Source of the DNA: Burkholderiaceae bacterium
GTDB taxonomy: Bacteria > Pseudomonadota > Gammaproteobacteria > Burkholderiales > Burkholderiaceae
Assembly (NCBI GenBank): GCA_030151165.1
Contig: JASLEM010000463.1
Coordinates: 1 to 8,360, forward strand
Direction of reading: 5' to 3'
DNA length: 8,360 nucleotides
Below the pieces are notes generated by a model, which made no database searches, was not told the origin of the DNA, and saw only the letters and a list, made by a program, of their open reading frames with translations. The position numbers were made by a program, and so were the translations under genes. Shown here piece by piece: positions 6,091 to 8,360 of this stretch; the first letter of the stretch is position 1; each line of letters begins with the position of its first letter.

Positions 6091-6552
6091 CCAGTTCCAC
6101 TCGACATGGAACGGGTTGGACTCCGAGACCAACCGGTGATGTCCGCAGTGCAACTGGTTCGTGTCGGAGAGGAACTCGTTGGTCTCCGGGCGGAACCGGT
6201 TGGTGTTCGAGTGGAACTCGTTTCACTCGGAGAGGAACTGGTTGGTCTCGGGAGACAACCCGCTGGTGTCGGAGAGAAACTGGTTTCACTCGAAGTGGAA
6301 CCGGTTGGTGTTCGAGTGGAACTCGTTTCACTCGGAGAGGAACCGGTTGGTCTCGGGATACAACCGGTTGGTGTCGAAGAGGAACCGGCTTCACTCGAAC
6401 ACCCGCCGGTTGGTTCCGGAGTGGAACTCGTTTCACTCGAAGAGGAACCGCTTGCCCTTCGAGGGGAACTGTTCGTACCTGGAGAGGAACGCCTTCCACG
6501 CCAGGACGAACTGGTTCGACGCGACGTGGAACTCGTTCGTCCCGCGATGGAA
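6091..6552. repeat. Tandem array of about 22 degenerate 21-bp palindromic units
   Basis: The units follow each other with a strict 21-bp period and no insertions or deletions, starting at 6091, 6112, 6133 and so on to 6532. The outer units (for example 6133 and 6490) are the most diverged. A typical core is GTTTCACTCGGAGAGGAAC, an imperfect inverted repeat about its centre (7 of 9 arm positions pair); unit junctions often read AACCGGTT, a perfect palindrome. The array fills most of the 623-bp gap between DUF2126 and the ATP-grasp gene. The flanks 5988-6090 and 6553-6610 hold nothing I can name beyond one weak promoter candidate. Because 21 is a multiple of three, every frame reads as heptapeptides and five of the six frames are fully or largely open. 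The frame with the most G/C at third positions is on the plus strand (N-x-[L/F]-[V/H]-[S/F]-x-x). Possible roles are a decayed repeat-protein gene, a phased protein-binding array, or a chain of RNA hairpins in the transcript. Confidence 0.9.
6196..6405. repeat. Two 105-bp higher-order copies (five 21-bp units each) within the array
   Basis: 6196-6300 and 6301-6405 are adjacent five-unit blocks. The first two units are identical between copies (42 of 42 bases), the third differs at 2 positions, the fourth at 4 and the fifth at 8, so about 91 of 105 bases match by hand alignment. A third, more diverged copy can be traced at 6406-6510, where only its first two units remain close. This indicates expansion by unequal crossing-over or slippage of five-unit blocks, followed by divergence. 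Confidence 0.85.
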
Positions 6553-6610
6553 CGGCCGGCCGCCGGACGGCCCCGCGGTCGCCCGAACCCGAAGGCGACG
6601 ACGCGGCCGC

Positions 6611-8360
6611 TCACCGCCGCCGCCGCAGGTCGAGCGTGAACGGGAACTCGGCGCTGCGCTGCGGCGGCTCCACCACCATCCTGCCCGGCGTGTGCCCCAG
6701 CGCGAAGAAGCGCGCGAGGCGGCGGCTCTCGGCCTCGTAGGCGTTGACCGGCAGCGTGGCGTAGTTGCGGCCGCCCGGATGCGCGACGTGGTACTGGCAG
6801 CCGCCCAGCGAGCGGTGCGACCAGGTGTCCACGAGATCGACCGTCAGCGGCGCCTGCACGGGGATCGTCGGGTGCAGGCCGGACGGCGGCAGCCACGCGC
6901 GGTAGCGCACGCCGCCGACGTACTCGCCGACGCGGCCCGTCGGCTGCAGCGGCACCGACTGGCCGTTGACGGTCAGCACGTGGCGCGGCTCGATCATGCC
7001 GGTCACCTTGAGCTCGATGCGCTCCAGCGACGCGTCGACGTAGCGCACCGTGCCGCCCGCGCTGCCCTCCTCGCCCATCACGTGCCAGGGCTCGAGCGCA
7101 TTGCGCAGCGTGACGTGCACGCCGGCCGCAGAGAACTCGCCGACCTTGGGGAAGCGGAACTCGAGGTGCGGCGCGAACCAGTCGGCGTCGAACGGGAAGC
7201 CGGCGTCGGTCATCTCGAGGAGCACGTCGGCGAAGTCCTGCTCGATGAAGTGCGGCAGCAGGAAGCGGTCGTGCAGCTCGGTGCCCCAGCGCACCAGCGC
7301 GCCGTCGTAGGGCTCGGCCCAGAAGCGGGCGACGAGCGCGCGCAGCAGCAGTTGCTGCACGACGCTCATGCGCGCGTGCGGGGGCATCTCGAACGCGCGC
7401 AGCTCCAGCAGGCCCAGCCGCCCGGTGGAAGAGTCGGGCGAATAGAGCTTGTCGATGCAGAACTCGCTGCGGTGCGTGTTGCCGGTGGCGTCGACGAGGA
7501 TGTTGCGCAGCGATCGGTCGACGAGCCACGGCGGCACGGTGTCGCCTCGCTCGCGCGTGGCGCGCGCGATCTCGGCGAGCGCGATCTCGAGTTCGTAGAG
7601 CTGGTCGTTGCGCGCCTCGTCGATGCGCGGCGCCTGGCTGGTCGGGCCGATGAACAGGCCGGAGAAGAGATAGCTCAGCGACGGATGGTTGTGCCAGTAC
7701 GCGAGCAGGCTGCCGAGGACGTCCGGGCGGCGCAGGAACGGCGAGTCGGACGGCGTGGCGCCACCGAGCACGAAGTGGTTGCCGCCGCCGGTGCCGGTGT
7801 GGCGGCCGTCGATCATGAACTTCTCGGTCGACAGGCGCGACAGCCGCGCCGCCTCGTACAGGAACTCGGTGTGCTCGACGAGCTCGTGCCAGTTGAACGC
7901 CGGATGGATGTTGACCTCGATGACGCCCGGGTCGGGCGTGACCGGCAGCATCTTCAGGCGCGGGTCGCGCGGCGGCGGGTAGCCTTCCAGCACCAGCTTG
8001 ACGCCCAGCTCCTTGGCCGTCGCCTCGATCGCGGCGAGCAGCTCGAGGTAGTCCTCCAGCCGTTCGAGCGGCGGCATGAAGATGTACAGCACGCCGCTGG
8101 CGGAGCCGACGCGCTCGGCCTTCGGGCCGTTGGCGCGCCGCGGGTCGCGCACCTCGATGCACAGCGCGGTGCGCGTGACCCAGGTGGCGGACTCGAAGCG
8201 GCTCGGCACGCGGTCGTCGACGGGCTCGACGCCCGCCTTCGCCGACGCGGCGGCGGCCGATGCGGCCCGGTTGGCCGCCAGCGCGGACGCCGCGGCCATG
8301 CCGGCGCCGCGCTGCCCGGGGACGCGGGTGCCGCGGCGTCGGGCGACCGCTTCCCGGCGC
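6611..8360 (-). CDS. DUF2126 (COG4196) large transglutaminase-associated protein, C-terminal part
   Basis: The frame is open from the right edge (first full codon at 8359) to a TGA at 6611, giving 582 residues; the N-terminus lies outside. Proteins of this family are usually about 1,100 residues, with an N-terminal transglutaminase-like domain followed by DUF2126, so roughly half is visible. An Ala-rich linker (8230-8300) precedes the conserved part: [53 protein letters not shown], then [20 protein letters not shown] (about 7759-7820), [20 protein letters not shown] and [17 protein letters not shown]. It ends with [40 protein letters not shown] and [12 protein letters not shown], a normal family C-terminus. 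The Gly-rich HTGTGGGNH segment and its His residues suggest a binding or catalytic site, but the reaction is unknown. It is the first visible gene of the ATP-grasp/transglutaminase neighbourhood. The 623-bp gap before the next gene is unusual for a cotranscribed set. Confidence 0.92.
   Translation of the reverse strand, partial: RREAVARRRGTRVPGQRGAGMAAASALAANRAASAAAASAKAGVEPVDDRVPSRFESATWVTRTALCIEVRDPRRANGPKAERVGSASGVLYIFMPPLERLEDYLELLAAIEATAKELGVKLVLEGYPPPRDPRLKMLPVTPDPGVIEVNIHPAFNWHELVEHTEFLYEAARLSRLSTEKFMIDGRHTGTGGGNHFVLGGATPSDSPFLRRPDVLGSLLAYWHNHPSLSYLFSGLFIGPTSQAPRIDEARNDQLYELEIALAEIARATRERGDTVPPWLVDRSLRNILVDATGNTHRSEFCIDKLYSPDSSTGRLGLLELRAFEMPPHARMSVVQQLLLRALVARFWAEPYDGALVRWGTELHDRFLLPHFIEQDFADVLLEMTDAGFPFDADWFAPHLEFRFPKVGEFSAAGVHVTLRNALEPWHVMGEEGSAGGTVRYVDASLERIELKVTGMIEPRHVLTVNGQSVPLQPTGRVGEYVGGVRYRAWLPPSGLHPTIPVQAPLTVDLVDTWSHRSLGGCQYHVAHPGGRNYATLPVNAYEAESRRLARFFALGHTPGRMVVEPPQRSAEFPFTLDLRRRR

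Noticed and set aside
6091..6552. CRISPR array
   Set aside because: The 21-bp units are directly adjacent with no spacers and are degenerate, unlike CRISPR repeats.
5734..6639. Plus-strand frame reading LVSLGEE / PVGVRVE heptads
   Set aside because: Its first part is antisense to the ATP-grasp gene, its third positions in the array are poor in G/C, and the ATG at 6106 has no Shine-Dalgarno sequence. The heptad pattern follows from the 21-bp period alone.
3120..6740. 1,206-codon open frame on the plus strand
   Set aside because: It is antisense to the ATP-grasp/alpha-E and transglutaminase genes, whose domains are clear; long antisense frames are expected at this G+C content. Its translation is Arg/Ala-rich without domains.
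6009..8162. 717-codon minus-strand frame spanning DUF2126 and the repeat array
   Set aside because: It is out of frame with the conserved DUF2126 protein; the Ser/Thr-rich heptads at its end come from the array lacking stops in this frame.

Overview
The window looks like part of the chromosome of a high-GC proteobacterium, most likely a betaproteobacterium of the Burkholderiales type. That placement is inferred from composition (about 75% G+C in the sampled line at 2401-2460), the ATP-grasp/alpha-E fusion and a class II cytochrome c. It is not a taxonomic identification. Every gene I support lies on the minus strand, so transcription runs from high to low coordinates.

6611-8360 holds the C-terminal 582 residues of a large DUF2126 (COG4196) protein, cut by the right edge. 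It is followed by an unusually long 623-bp gap (5988-6610), most of which is a degenerate tandem array of about 22 units of exactly 21 bp (6091-6552). Next comes an 869-residue protein (3378-5987) fusing a circularly permuted ATP-grasp to an alpha-E domain. Five bases later starts a transglutaminase-like cysteine peptidase fold protein (2098-3372) with a Cys-His-Asp triad and a Gln-rich N-terminal extension. The set DUF2126 / ATP-grasp / alpha-E / transglutaminase is a known but biochemically obscure conserved neighbourhood. Comparative genomics has proposed that it makes or modifies peptides by ATP-dependent amide ligation, with the transglutaminase-fold protein acting on the amide bonds. The last two genes look translationally coupled. 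Whether DUF2126 shares their transcript depends on what the repeat array does.

1602-2054 encodes an exported cytochrome c of the class II (c'-like) type, 43 bp after the transglutaminase gene. Below about 1500 the G+C content drops (53% in the first line). Three small genes of unknown function lie there: a two-helix membrane protein (1227-1496), a conserved-looking soluble protein (547-1134), and an exported protein running off the left edge (1-431) with a strong Shine-Dalgarno sequence.

The most unusual structure is the 21-bp array. Its units are imperfect palindromes, it contains a recent 105-bp (five-unit) duplication, and its period equals both seven codons and two helical turns. The best coding signal in it is a plus-strand heptapeptide frame, opposite to all neighbouring genes, broken by one TGA and lacking a convincing start. 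I found no tRNA, rRNA, CRISPR array, insertion sequence or origin.
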